Program-made: the position numbers and the translations under genes
Part shown: positions 26,029 to 35,289 of the stretch, piece after piece
Layout: each line of letters begins with the position of its first letter
Position numbering within the stretch: the first letter of the stretch is position 1
Source: Roseovarius confluentis
Lineage (GTDB): Bacteria; Pseudomonadota; Alphaproteobacteria; Rhodobacterales; Rhodobacteraceae
Assembly: GCF_002917925.1 (NCBI RefSeq)
Contig: NZ_PPFE01000003.1
Coordinates: 310,001-374,000 of the forward strand
Direction: 5' to 3'
DNA length: 64,000 nt
The notes under the pieces: generated by a model
What the model saw: the letters and a program-made list of their open reading frames with translations, nothing else
What the model was told of the DNA's origin: nothing
The model's database searches: none

Positions 26029-26706
26029 TCAGGCCAACAGCATCTTCAGCCCTTGGGTCACGTCGGAGCGGACGGCAAGGCGCAGCCCCGGTTCGTCCCC
26101 GGCCTTGAGCGCCGAGATGATCAGGCGGTGGTAACGCGGCGGCTCTTTCTGCTGCAGTTTGCCGTAAAGCGCGCGCATCGTGGGGCCGAGTTGCAGCCAG
26201 ACGGTTTCGGCCATGGCCAGCATCGCGGGCGCCTGGGCGCGCAGGTAGAGCGTGCGGTGAAATTCGAGGTTCGAGCGGATATAGCCGACCGCGTCCTGGT
26301 GGGCGATGTGATCGGTGATCCGCGTGTTGATGGATTGCAGGCGGTCGATCAGGGCCATGTGGGCGCGGGGCAGGGCGCGGCTGGCCAGTTCGACCTCGAT
26401 CAGGGCGCGCAGCGCGGCCAGTTCCTCGATTCGTTCGTTGCCAAGCTCGGGCGCGGCAAGGCGGCCAGAGCTGCTGACCGTCAGGGCACCCTCGGCCGAC
26501 AAGCGGCGGACGGCCTCGCGGGCAGGGGTCATGGAAACATTGTATTCCGCGCCGACGCCGCGCAGGGTCAGGGCCTGTCCGGGTCGCAACTCGCCATGCA
26601 TGATACGACTGCGCAATCCACGATAGACGCGGTCATGGGCCGACCCGGTGGGGGCGGCGCCGGTGGCCGAGGCAAGCCCGGCTTCGGAGCGCGGCGGAAA
26701 GTTCAT
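26029..26706 (-). CDS. GntR family regulator (FadR/FCD type)
   Basis: A 225-residue regulator. The winged helix at about 25-90 includes RVYRGLRSRIMHGELRPGQ and EYNVSMTPAREAVRRL. It is followed by an all-helical FCD ligand domain with the metal-type residues DxxFHxxL-like LEFHRTLYL and a C-terminal RLII...AV pattern. The effector is probably an organic acid, but nothing adjacent identifies it: flanking genes are ubiG-like and a metallopeptidase. Confidence 0.85.
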   Translation of the reverse strand: MNFPPRSEAGLASATGAAPTGSAHDRVYRGLRSRIMHGELRPGQALTLRGVGAEYNVSMTPAREAVRRLSAEGALTVSSSGRLAAPELGNERIEELAALRALIEVELASRALPRAHMALIDRLQSINTRITDHIAHQDAVGYIRSNLEFHRTLYLRAQAPAMLAMAETVWLQLGPTMRALYGKLQQKEPPRYHRLIISALKAGDEPGLRLAVRSDVTQGLKMLLA

Positions 26707-26751
26707 GGGGCATTTGTGATCACAGTTTGCCGCGCGGTCAATCCTGTTGCG

Positions 26752-27441
26752 TCAGTCGAAGCGATAGCGGTGAAGTTCCGCACCGTTTTCACGCAGCCAG
26801 CGGCGCGGCGTGTCATAGCCGGGGCAGATCCGATCGACGATGCTCCAGAAGGCGCGCGAATGGTTCATTTCAACGAGATGCGCGACCTCGTGCGCGGCGA
26901 CGTAATCGAGAACGTCGCGGGGCGCGAGGATGAGCCGCCAGGAATACATCAACCCTGCGTCTTGGGTGCACGAGCCCCAGCGCGAGCGGGTGTCGCGCAG
27001 GGTCAGACGGGCGTACTTGCGGCCAACCGCCTGCGCATAATGATCCGAGGCGGTGGCAAGCTGGTCGCGGGCGCGAGTCTTCAGCCAAGCCTGGACCCGC
27101 CGGGGCGCGGTTTCGGGCGGGCCGGGCACGGTGAGCGTGTCGTCCGCAAGCTCGATCCGCCGGCCCGAACCGGGCAAGAGACGGCGCGGGCGGCCCTCGA
27201 CAGGCAGGTCCGAGCCGATTCGTACCTCGGTCAGATCGGGTTGACGTGAAAGTTGCGCCCTCAGCCACGCGGCCTTTTCATTGGCGAAGTCCAGCGCCGT
27301 GCGCTCTGCCACGCCTGGGGGCATGGTCAGCGTCACGCGCCCGTCAACACCCGACACCCTAAGCGAAATCCGCCGCGCCCGCGCCGAGCGGCGCAGGGTC
27401 ACTTCGACCGGGGGGTTGCCGGGCAGAACGTAATGCCCCAT
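26752..27441 (-). CDS. YgjP-type (M48-like, DUF45) zinc metallopeptidase
   Basis: A 229-residue protein with the zinc motif VAAHEVAHLVEMNHSRAFW, in which HEVAH carries two metal ligands and the catalytic Glu. The preceding segment LTLRDTRSRWGSCTQ is conserved in DUF45/YgjP proteins. These proteins are found near DNA-related genes in some genomes, but the substrate is unknown. The start at 27441 removes about 150 upstream in-frame residues that are antisense to the next gene. It is divergent from the FYDLN acid protein gene. Confidence 0.87.
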   Translation of the reverse strand: MGHYVLPGNPPVEVTLRRSARARRISLRVSGVDGRVTLTMPPGVAERTALDFANEKAAWLRAQLSRQPDLTEVRIGSDLPVEGRPRRLLPGSGRRIELADDTLTVPGPPETAPRRVQAWLKTRARDQLATASDHYAQAVGRKYARLTLRDTRSRWGSCTQDAGLMYSWRLILAPRDVLDYVAAHEVAHLVEMNHSRAFWSIVDRICPGYDTPRRWLRENGAELHRYRFD

Positions 27442-27555
27442 ATGCCGCTCACCTCTTGCAGCGCTGCGCCGCGCTTTATGCCTTTGACACCTGATACGTC
27501 TTATGGCAGGGGACGTCGAACGCCTGCAAGTCCACAGACACCGAAAGGGATAAGG

Positions 27556-27879
27556 ATGCCCAAGGAAGAATGGGGTGTGAAGCGCGTCTGCCCGACGACG
27601 GGCAAACGGTTTTACGACCTGAACAAAGATCCGATCGTCAGCCCCTACACGGGCGAGGTTGTCGAGCTGCATTCCGGCAAGAGCCGGTCGATCACCGCGG
27701 ACGCGGAAGATGCCGAGACCAAGAAGATGAAGGGCAACGAAGTCGACGAGGAAGTCATCGAGGATGATGATGATGTCGATGTGGACCTGGGCGACGATGT
27801 TCTGGACGACGACGACGACGATGATAACGTCTCGCTCGATGATATCGCGGACGTTGCGTCGGACGACGACGAAAGCTGA
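27556..27879 (+). CDS. FYDLN acid domain protein (TIGR02300)
   Basis: A 107-residue protein. The N-terminus WGVKRVCPTTGKRFYDLNKD is the family signature, with a possible zinc pair in the first 40 residues. The C-terminal half is almost entirely Asp/Glu (for example VIEDDDDVDVDLGDDVLDDD), so it is extremely acidic and probably disordered. Found widely in alphaproteobacteria, with no known function. GATAAGGATG gives AAGG just before the start. A hairpin terminator follows 16 bp after the stop. Confidence 0.92.
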   Translation: MPKEEWGVKRVCPTTGKRFYDLNKDPIVSPYTGEVVELHSGKSRSITADAEDAETKKMKGNEVDEEVIEDDDDVDVDLGDDVLDDDDDDDNVSLDDIADVASDDDES

Positions 27880-27894
27880 ACCAAGTTGTGAGAG

Positions 27895-27920
27895 GGCGGG
27901 ATTTTCCACTTGATCCCGCC
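27895..27920 (+). terminator. Terminator after the FYDLN acid gene
   Basis: GGCGGGAT pairs with ATCCCGCC across a 10-nt loop and is followed by TGCCGCTTT. The T run is weak, but the position right after the stop is typical. Confidence 0.6.
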
Positions 27921-27974
27921 TGCCGCTTTACCTAGAACGCGGCAAATGACGGCCCGGCGACGGGCCATCGGTTC

Positions 27975-28050
27975 GGGGCCTTAGCTCAGCTGGGAGAGCG
28001 CCTGCATGGCATGCAGGAGGTCAGCGGTTCGATCCCGCTAGGCTCCACCA
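27975..28050 (+). tRNA. tRNA-Ala (anticodon GGC)
   Basis: A 76-nt cloverleaf with encoded CCA. The acceptor GGGGCCT pairs with AGGCTCC (one G-U pair). The D-arm starts TAGCTCAGCTGGGAGAGC, the anticodon loop ATGGCAT is closed by CCTGC/GCAGG, and the T-loop is TTCGATC. The anticodon GGC reads alanine codons GCC and GCU. Confidence 0.97.
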
Positions 28051-28864
28051 AATCCCGTTGAATTTATTGATGAAATTCGCACCGTGACCACTGTGCCCCG
28101 CCCATGCCCCTAAATTTCAATAGTTCATTTGCTCCAACAGAGCAGCAGTTGAGTGGACTTGAGTATGATACTGGATTTATCGGACATGACAGGCTTAGTA
28201 GTGTGAGTCGTTACTTGGTTTCTGGTGATTGTTTCTTGGTAAGTTTATTAAGTTACAATCAGAGTTAAGTGCCCCGGGTTGCCGGAATATTGCCTTGACG
28301 GCGGCACCATTCCGGCAGGCGAGGCGCTGCTGCACATGATAACCGACCGCGCGATCGAGCCCACGCGCAACGTGTTTCGCGCCAGCCGCCCACTGCGTAC
28401 GATGTCCGGGGCAATCCCGTCCCTCGAGCGCTGCCACCCATTCCGCATCTTCCCGCGGCCATGGACTGCCGTGTCGCCGTGCGCCGGGCATTGCGGGCCG
28501 GACCCAACCGGGGGCTGCCGCTGTAGGGGTTGGGCGCGACCGCCACACGACGCCATTTCCCCACGCGGCAGGATGTTCTGGGCGACAACGAGGACATGCT
28601 GATCGCCGCGGTGACCCTGTTGCAGCAGCCGCCTCCCTGACCGGAGCAGCACCGACCGCGTGGCAACGCAGGGCGGAACCTTGCGCCTGGGCCGCACGTT
28701 GATCGGGCAGGCTTGCACACACTGCAGGCTGAAGTTCGCGAAAGGATTTTCCCGATGTTCCTGCTGCATTCGGTCGTTGTGGCCCTGACTCGCCGTGTTG
28801 CAACTCAACCCGTTCGCATCGCGCCCTGGCGGCTAAGCGTCGGTGCAGAGCGTGACAGGTCGTG
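28051..28864. other. 814 bp downstream of tRNA-Ala without a recognisable gene
   Basis: The first ~210 bp (28051-28265) are clearly lower in GC than the rest of the window and look non-coding. The following ~600 bp are GC-rich. Open frames exist on both strands (for example + strand from 28279), but their translations are rich in Arg, Cys and Pro and resemble no family I know. It may be the remnant of an element that inserted next to the tRNA, or a decayed gene. I find no integrase, no transposase and no second copy of the tRNA 3' end. Confidence 0.45.
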
Positions 28865-29251
28865 ATGACCGACAGCGACCACACCGCGCGACTGGCTCGG
28901 CTGGACCGGTTGGCCAACACTCTGGATTCCAAGTTCCGGATTCCACTGCTCGGCATCCCGGTCGGGTGGGATTCGATTTTGGGGCTGATACCGGGGGTGG
29001 GTGACTTGGTCCCCCTTGGGCCCGGTGCCTGGATCATCGTCGAAGGGCACCGGATGGGGGCGCGCAAGCGGGTGCTGGGGCGCATGGCGCTGAACACCGG
29101 GGTCGACACGGTAATTGGTGGCATTCCCCTGATCGGCGACGCGTTTGACCTGTTCTTCAAATCCCACCGCCGCAACGTGGCGCTACTGCGCCGCGATCTG
29201 GATGTTCCGTCGGCAGCAGGAGGGCAGACGCCCGAATTTGCACGCAGCTGA
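28865..29251 (+). CDS. DUF4112 family membrane protein
   Basis: A 128-residue protein matching DUF4112: LARLDRLANTLDSKFRIPLL, then WDSILGLIPGVGDLVPLGP and GGIPLIGDAFDLFFKSHRRN. Two hydrophobic regions suggest a small inner-membrane protein. Function unknown. It lies 98 bp before the large CheB/CheR kinase gene on the same strand and could share its transcript. A GTG just upstream is a possible alternative start. Confidence 0.82.
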   Translation: MTDSDHTARLARLDRLANTLDSKFRIPLLGIPVGWDSILGLIPGVGDLVPLGPGAWIIVEGHRMGARKRVLGRMALNTGVDTVIGGIPLIGDAFDLFFKSHRRNVALLRRDLDVPSAAGGQTPEFARS

Positions 29252-29349
29252 AGTGGTGCTCTGGCGCAACCTGCAAAAGGCTTGGCAGATCAAGAAGCCG
29301 TTGTTCAAAGTACTCGGTTTCCTATAGGCTTTGCTTGTCAGGAGGACGC

Positions 29350-32300
29350 ATGGCAGACCACAGGGATTTCCCAATCGTCGGTATCGGTGCTTCCGCCGGA
29401 GGGCTGGATGCCTACAAGCGGTTTCTGAAGGCGTTGCCGGGGGATACCGGAGCTGCCTATATCCTGATTCAGCACCTGGATCCGAACCATCCCAGCATGA
29501 TGGCGGACCTGTTGACGCGGCAGACCTCGATGACCGTGGTGCAGGCCGCGGATGACATGTTGCTGGAGCCGAACACCGTCTACGTTATCCCGCCGGGCAA
29601 GTTCATCCGCCTGATCGACCGCAAACTGAGCCTTGATGCGCCGGTCGAGGAAAAGGGCATGCGCATGGCGATCGACTATTTCTTCCGGTCGCTGGCCGAG
29701 GAGCGAGAGGAAAAGGCGATTGGCATCGTTTTGTCGGGCACCGGCAGCGACGGCACGCTGGGCCTTCGCGAGATCAAGGCGGCGGGTGGCATGGCGATGG
29801 CGCAGGACGCTGTTGAGGCCGAACATGACGGGATGCCGCGCAGCGCTTTCAACACCGGACTTGTGGATTTCGTCCTGCCGGTGGCCGAGATGCCCGAGCG
29901 GTTGACGCAGTTCTTCGAGCATCCGTATCTGCGCAAGCCGGCGGATGCGGACAAGTCCCTGTCGCAGCAGGCTGGCGAAGGGTACAACGAAGTCCTGCGG
30001 CAGCTGCGGCTGCAGACCGAGTATGAATTTGGCAACTATAAGCGCGGCACGGTGGAACGGCGCATCCAGCGGCGCATGGGGCTGGGCCAGTTCCGGGAGC
30101 TGTCCGATTATGTCGCTTACCTGACCCAGACTCCCGAGGAAGTGCACTGCCTCTTTCGCGACCTTCTTATCGGCGTGACGCGGTTTTTTCGCGAGCCTGA
30201 AGTCTGGGAGGCTCTTGCCGACAAGGTGATCGAGCCGATGCTGGACGGCAAAAAGAAGGGGGAAGCGATCCGTGCCTGGGTGCCCGGTTGTGCCAGCGGG
30301 GAAGAGGCCTATACGCTTGCCATGACGATCTTCGACCGGCTGGACAGGCGTCGCGTGGATTGTCCGGTTCAGGTGTTTGCCACGGATCTCAACTCGAAGG
30401 CCATCGAAGTCGCCCGTAGCGGCGAGTATCCCGCCGCTGCGCTGCCCGACATACCCGAGCGGTTGCGGCGCAATTTCGTCGTCGAGCATAACGACACGTT
30501 CCTGGTCAGCAAGCGGCTGCGCGAAACCGTGGTTTTTGCCACTCAAAACGTGATTTCGGACCCGCCCTTTTCGCGGTTGGACATCATCAGCTGTCGCAAC
30601 GTGATGATCTATCTCGAAACCGATGTGCAGCAGCGGATGATCGAGATGTTCCACTTTGCGCTGGGCGAGGGCGGGCACCTGCTGCTGGGCAATTCAGAGA
30701 ACGCGGAACGGCCCGGTCGCCTGTTCACGGCGGTCGACAAAAGCAGCCGGATCTATCGCAAGGCAGTCAACAGCCGGGTTCGGCCGGGGAAGTTCCCCGC
30801 TCCGCCGAGCGGAACGGGTGACGGTCCGAAACTGGCGTCGCGCCCGCGCTCTTTCGCGCCGGTTGCCGAAACCGCGCGACGGCAACTGCTGGAGCGCTTC
30901 GTGCCGCCCTGCGTGGTCGTCAACAAGAGCCTCGAGGCGCTTTATTTTCACGGGACGATGCGCGACTATCTGCAGTTTCCGGATGGCGAGCCGACCAGCC
31001 GGTTGCCTGAAATCGTAGTGCCCGAGTTGCGCGGCAAGCTGCGCATGGTCCTGAACACGATGCGATCGGGCGGCGAAGAGGCGGAGGCGGTTGCGCTGAA
31101 CGTGCCGCGCGGCGGCGGCCAGATCAGTGTCCGGATTTTCGCTGAGAAAGTCGACGGGAGCGACGGTGAGCCCAACTATCTTGTCTGCTTCGAAGATGCT
31201 TCGGACTTGCGCGATACCGATGCAGAGGCAGACGCGCGGGCCAAGGCCCGCAAAGCGGCCGGACCGGGTGAGCGCGATGCGGTCGAAACGCTGGAATACG
31301 AACTGCAATCAACGCGCGAAGACCTGCAATCGACCATCGAGGAGATGGAGACCTCGAACGAAGAGCTGAAAGCCTCGAATGAAGAGGTCATGAGCATGAA
31401 CGAGGAGTTGCAGTCGACCAACGAGGAACTGGAGACCTCGCGCGAGGAACTGCAATCGCTCAATGAGGAATTGTCTACGGTCAACAGCCAGCTCGAGGAC
31501 AAGATCGAGGAACTGGAGCAGACCAACAACGATCTCAACAACCTGCTGACCTCGATCGACATCGGCGTGATCTTCCTTGATACCGACCTGCTGATTCGCC
31601 GGTTCACGCCAGCGATGAAGGAGGTGATGCGCATCCTTGACGGCGATATCGGCCGGCCGGTCGAGGACATCGTGATGCGGGTGCAGGACCCGAACCTGAT
31701 CGAGGACGCGCGGACCTGTCTTGATAAACTGAGCGATATCGAAGCCGAGATCAGTACTGATGACGGCAGGCACCGCATCCGCCGCCTGCGCCCTTACCGG
31801 ACGTCGGACAACAAGATCGGGGGGGTGGTGGTTTCATATACCGACGTCACCAACCTTCAGAGAGCCCGTGCTGCCGCCCGACGTCGCGAGGCGCAACAGG
31901 AGGCTGTTGCCGAATTGGGCCGCCTGGCGCTTTCGGGGGCGGAACTTCAGGATGTTCTGGACATGGCCGTGCGCGAATTGTCGGAGCATATGAACGTGCG
32001 GTTCACCAAGGTGCTTCAGCTTGATCCTGGCGGCGGCCGATTGACCCTCCGGGCAGGCGTCGGTTGGACCGAGGCGACGGTTGGGGAGTCGACAGTCGGC
32101 ACAGGCGTCGAAAGCCAGGCGGGGTATACGCTGCAACAGCGCAGTGCCGTGGTGGTCAGGGATTTCCGCGAAGAAAAGCGGTTTACAGCGCCGAGACTGC
32201 TGAAGGATCATCACATCCTGTGCGGTGCCAGCGTGATGATCGGCCCGCATGAAGCGCCATGGGGTGTTCTGGGCGTGCATGAATGCAGCCTCGAACGCTG

Positions 32301-33711
32301 TGGCTTTGACGCCGACGACATAAATTTCCTACAGGCGACGGCGAATGTTCTGTGGCTGGTGATTGCGCGCGGGCGGGCGCTGGACAGCATCGAGGAAGAG
32401 CGCCGACAACTGCGCGACATGGCGGACAGTCTGCCGATCCTCTTTGCCGTGATCGACGGCGACCAACGTTACGAGTTCGTCAACAAGGCCTACGAGTTCT
32501 GGGGCCGGACCGCGGACGAGATCGAGGGGCTGCGGATGTCGGACCTGGTGAACCCCGCGGCCTACGAGGTCGTTGCCCCTTATGTCGCCGGCGCTCTTCG
32601 CGGCGAAGAGCAGACATTCGAGGTGTCGATCGGGTCGGACACGAACGGCGCGCAACGCGATGTATTGGTCAGTTATGCGCCGAGACGGAATGCGGCGGGT
32701 GCGGTGACGGGGTTTTATTCCGCCGCGCTGGACGTGAGCGAGCGCAAGCGGTTGGAGCGCGACCTTGCAGAGCGCTTCGACCAGTATCGCACGCTGGGTG
32801 AATCGATTCCGTTCGGGGTGTGGATCAACGATGCGGAGGGCAATCTGACCTATGTCAGCCCCGCTTTCCTGGAACTGGTCGGCAAGACGCTGGAAGAGGC
32901 ACAGACCGCAGGCCTGAGCGACTGCGTCGCGCCCGAGATGCGCGACGAGATCAAGGAACTGTGGACCGAAACGCTGCGCACCGGAACGCCGTGGGAGCGA
33001 GAGCTGGATATCATCGGCAAGGACGGCAAGATCTATCACACACTGGCGCTGGGGCGGCCTATCCGCGATGCCACTGGCCGCATCACCTCTTGGGTTGGGC
33101 TGAATCTGGACATCACCGAACGCAAGGCGGAGGCGGCACGGTTGGCGGTCATCTCGGCCGAACTGGATCATCGGGTGAAGAATATCCTGGCGACGGTGTC
33201 GACCATCACCCGGATGACAGGGCGGTCGTCGAACACGTTGGAGGGCTATCGCGACGCGCTTCAGGCGCGGATCAGGGCGATGGCGGCGGCGCACCGGCAA
33301 CTGGCGGATGCCAAGTGGCAGGGCATGTCGTTGAGGAGCCTGATCGAGACCGAGATCGACCCTTATCGCGCGAGCCGGGTGGATGCGATCCATCTTGACG
33401 GGCCTTACGTGGAATTGCCACCTGGCCTTGTGCAGACGCTGGCGCTGGGCTTTCACGAACTTACGACCAATTCCAGCAAGTACGGCGCGCTGTCGACCGA
33501 GGAAGGGCGGCTGGATGTCAGTTGGCAAAATGAGGACGGCTTGGAAATAAACTGGATCGAATCCGGTCTTTCGGGCGTTGAGGCCCCGACGTCGGCAGGG
33601 TTTGGCACAACGCTGTTGACGCGCATCCTTGCGGCCCAAGGCGCTGACGTGACAATAGACTATCGCGATACGGGTATTCATGTAAGGATTGCACTGTCGG
33701 ATTTGACGTGA
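29350..33711 (+). CDS. CheB-CheR-PAS-GAF-PAS-PAS-HWE histidine kinase fusion
   Basis: A 1453-residue soluble signalling protein. The CheB methylesterase domain (about 5-185) keeps all three catalytic spots: Ser in GIGASAGGLDA, His in IQHLDPNH and Asp in LSGTGSDGTLG. The CheR methyltransferase (about 210-470) has GVTRFFREPEVW and the SAM loop WVPGCASGEEAYTLAM. A long heptad-rich coiled coil follows (about 645-727), then a PAS (730-845), a GAF (850-1005) and two PAS domains (1015-1257). An HWE/HisKA_2 kinase ends it, with phospho-acceptor His1274 in LDHRVKNILATV and N-box ELTTNSSKYGAL. GGAGG precedes the start at 29350. No receptor or chemotaxis gene is adjacent; two receiver proteins follow. 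Confidence 0.95.
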   Translation: MADHRDFPIVGIGASAGGLDAYKRFLKALPGDTGAAYILIQHLDPNHPSMMADLLTRQTSMTVVQAADDMLLEPNTVYVIPPGKFIRLIDRKLSLDAPVEEKGMRMAIDYFFRSLAEEREEKAIGIVLSGTGSDGTLGLREIKAAGGMAMAQDAVEAEHDGMPRSAFNTGLVDFVLPVAEMPERLTQFFEHPYLRKPADADKSLSQQAGEGYNEVLRQLRLQTEYEFGNYKRGTVERRIQRRMGLGQFRELSDYVAYLTQTPEEVHCLFRDLLIGVTRFFREPEVWEALADKVIEPMLDGKKKGEAIRAWVPGCASGEEAYTLAMTIFDRLDRRRVDCPVQVFATDLNSKAIEVARSGEYPAAALPDIPERLRRNFVVEHNDTFLVSKRLRETVVFATQNVISDPPFSRLDIISCRNVMIYLETDVQQRMIEMFHFALGEGGHLLLGNSENAERPGRLFTAVDKSSRIYRKAVNSRVRPGKFPAPPSGTGDGPKLASRPRSFAPVAETARRQLLERFVPPCVVVNKSLEALYFHGTMRDYLQFPDGEPTSRLPEIVVPELRGKLRMVLNTMRSGGEEAEAVALNVPRGGGQISVRIFAEKVDGSDGEPNYLVCFEDASDLRDTDAEADARAKARKAAGPGERDAVETLEYELQSTREDLQSTIEEMETSNEELKASNEEVMSMNEELQSTNEELETSREELQSLNEELSTVNSQLEDKIEELEQTNNDLNNLLTSIDIGVIFLDTDLLIRRFTPAMKEVMRILDGDIGRPVEDIVMRVQDPNLIEDARTCLDKLSDIEAEISTDDGRHRIRRLRPYRTSDNKIGGVVVSYTDVTNLQRARAAARRREAQQEAVAELGRLALSGAELQDVLDMAVRELSEHMNVRFTKVLQLDPGGGRLTLRAGVGWTEATVGESTVGTGVESQAGYTLQQRSAVVVRDFREEKRFTAPRLLKDHHILCGASVMIGPHEAPWGVLGVHECSLERCGFDADDINFLQATANVLWLVIARGRALDSIEEERRQLRDMADSLPILFAVIDGDQRYEFVNKAYEFWGRTADEIEGLRMSDLVNPAAYEVVAPYVAGALRGEEQTFEVSIGSDTNGAQRDVLVSYAPRRNAAGAVTGFYSAALDVSERKRLERDLAERFDQYRTLGESIPFGVWINDAEGNLTYVSPAFLELVGKTLEEAQTAGLSDCVAPEMRDEIKELWTETLRTGTPWERELDIIGKDGKIYHTLALGRPIRDATGRITSWVGLNLDITERKAEAARLAVISAELDHRVKNILATVSTITRMTGRSSNTLEGYRDALQARIRAMAAAHRQLADAKWQGMSLRSLIETEIDPYRASRVDAIHLDGPYVELPPGLVQTLALGFHELTTNSSKYGALSTEEGRLDVSWQNEDGLEINWIESGLSGVEAPTSAGFGTTLLTRILAAQGADVTIDYRDTGIHVRIALSDLT

Positions 33712-33733
33712 AGCCGCGTCGGGAGCAACCGCG

Positions 33734-34078
33734 ATGAAGGTACTGGTACTGGAAGACGATCCTCTGTTGCAGGTCGACTTGGCGGAAATGCTCGAGATGA
33801 TGGGGCACGAAGTGGTCGGGCCGTTCAGCGCAGAGGCGCCCGCCATGCAGTCCTGCGACGCGGCCCTGCCCGATGCGGCTTTCGTGGATTTCAATCTTGG
33901 CAAGGACCGCAATAGTTCAGTCTTCGCGCGGCGCCTTCACAAGGATGGGGTGCACTTCGCTTTTCTGACGGCGCATGGACGGCAATACTTGCCGGCCGAT
34001 CTTGGAGAGGTGCTGGTGATAGAAAAGCCGTATACCGAGGCGCAACTGGAGTGGTTTCTAGGGGGTGCTCGTCACTGA
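33734..34078 (+). CDS. Single-domain response regulator (receiver)
   Basis: A 114-residue CheY-like receiver without output domain. The acidic pocket is Asp8/Asp9, the phosphorylated residue is Asp52 in FVDFNLG, with Thr79 and Lys98 in the conserved switch positions. It starts 22 bp after the HWE kinase stop, so it is very probably the kinase's cognate phosphoacceptor. HWE kinases often signal through such stand-alone receivers. Its last 21 bases overlap the end of the next receiver gene on the other strand. Confidence 0.92.
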   Translation: MKVLVLEDDPLLQVDLAEMLEMMGHEVVGPFSAEAPAMQSCDAALPDAAFVDFNLGKDRNSSVFARRLHKDGVHFAFLTAHGRQYLPADLGEVLVIEKPYTEAQLEWFLGGARH

Positions 34079-34480
34079 CGGGGTTACCGGCTTGGACGGT
34101 GTGCTGCGGCCCATGCGCGACAAAGCTTCGATCACGATTTCCGCTGGTTCGGTTTTGTCGATGGTGATCACGGATGGGTCGAGATCAGTGATGCGGCGTT
34201 GTTCGCCAAGGATACCGCTGTAGATCACGGTGGACACGCCCCGAGACTGCAGTACGGCCAGAAGGCGTTTGCCCTCGGGCTCGTTCAGGAATGCGTCTGA
34301 AAAGGAATTGCCCAGATCGAGGTCGAGGATGCAGTAGTCGAAACCGCCGGAATCGATCGCGGCAAGCGCATCCCGGTAGGAGCATGCGCTTTTCAAAGAC
34401 TGATATCCGGCGTCACTGAGCGCGACTTCGAGGCCGACACAAATGAACGGATCGTCTTCGACGACAAGGACCGAAGGCAA
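34058..34480 (-). CDS. Second single-domain response regulator, convergent
   Basis: A 140-residue receiver protein: Asp9/Asp10, phospho-acceptor Asp53 in CILDLDLG, Ser88 and Lys109 in the switch positions. The C-terminal tail of about 20 residues is rich in Ser, Thr and Pro. The only start giving a complete receiver fold is a TTG at 34480 with a weak GAGGA about 13 bases upstream, so translation is probably low. It converges on and overlaps the other receiver gene by 21 bp. Confidence 0.85.
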   Translation of the reverse strand: MPSVLVVEDDPFICVGLEVALSDAGYQSLKSACSYRDALAAIDSGGFDYCILDLDLGNSFSDAFLNEPEGKRLLAVLQSRGVSTVIYSGILGEQRRITDLDPSVITIDKTEPAEIVIEALSRMGRSTPSKPVTPSVTSTP

Positions 34481-34845
34481 GGAAATGACACTATCCTCAG
34501 ATATTCTGTTCGCGCCTTAGTGTAGCGTTGTCGCCGAAGAATCGCAATGTGGTTGAGCCGAGTTGAGCGGGGCGCCGCCTTGGGCAGAATCACAGAAACT
34601 GTTGCAGCAGGATCTGCGTGGCGCGGTCTGCAGGCAGAAACTGATTGTGAATTTTCACGCCGGGTTTGGGGCCCGGTGCGGCGCGTGCGGGACTGCTGCG
34701 AGATTTCATGATCGTTATCCTGATTGTTGCGTGATCATGGGTCTTGCGCAGATGTGTTTTGGTTCAATCACGGTCCTGCGCTCGGGGCTTGTAAAGCGCC
34801 GGGGACAGGCCATTTTTCAGAGGAACGCATCAAACGGGGGTATCC
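34481..34845. other. Divergent control region between receiver gene and msrBA
   Basis: About 365 bp, expected to hold the promoters of the TTG-start receiver gene and of msrBA. A 100-codon frame on the plus strand (34563-34865) lacks family similarity, overlaps the start of msrB, and is judged not to be a gene. Confidence 0.5.
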
Positions 34846-35289
34846 ATGACCTACCAAAAGACTGAAGACGCGGTGGCACGACTGACGCCAGAGCAATACC
34901 GCGTCACGCAAGAGAACGGCACCGAGCGGCCGTTTACCGGCGAATACAACGACACCAAGGAAGCTGGTATCTACGTGGACATCGTTTCCGGCGAGCCGCT
35001 GTTCGCCTCGTCTGACAAGTTCGAGAGCGGCTGTGGCTGGCCCAGCTTCACCAAGCCGATCGAGCCGGCGCATGTGACCGAGTTGCGAGACGCCTCGCTT
35101 GGCATGGTTCGCACAGAAGTACGCAGCGCCCATGGCGACAGCCATCTGGGCCACGTCTTTCCCGACGGGCCGCAGGACAGGGGCGGGCTGCGATACTGCA
35201 TCAACTCTGCTTCGCTGCGGTTTATCCCGCGTGACGAGATGGAGGCCGAAGGCTATGGTGACTACCTGGATCAAGTGGAGGACGTGTAA
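34846..35289 (+). CDS. msrB: Peptide-methionine (R)-S-oxide reductase
   Basis: A 147-residue enzyme that reduces methionine-R-sulfoxide in proteins. The substrate motif [14 protein letters not shown] and the catalytic Cys in [13 protein letters not shown] are present. The two CxxC zinc pairs found in many MsrB proteins are missing, so it is the zinc-free form. It has no signal peptide and is cytoplasmic. Its stop overlaps the msrA start by one base, so the two form an operon. Confidence 0.96.
   Translation: MTYQKTEDAVARLTPEQYRVTQENGTERPFTGEYNDTKEAGIYVDIVSGEPLFASSDKFESGCGWPSFTKPIEPAHVTELRDASLGMVRTEVRSAHGDSHLGHVFPDGPQDRGGLRYCINSASLRFIPRDEMEAEGYGDYLDQVEDV

Noticed and set aside
27975-28050. tRNA-Ala as an occupied integration site
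   Set aside because: No integrase gene and no second copy of the tRNA 3' end were found in the window, so an intact island cannot be claimed.
28195-29175. 326-codon minus-strand frame covering the gene-poor region
   Set aside because: Its first part is antisense to the DUF4112 gene and the rest is Arg/Pro/Cys-rich with no family similarity; kept only as part of the unexplained interval.
34563-34865. 100-codon plus-strand frame before msrB
   Set aside because: No family similarity; overlaps the msrB start and lies in a spacer expected to hold two promoters.
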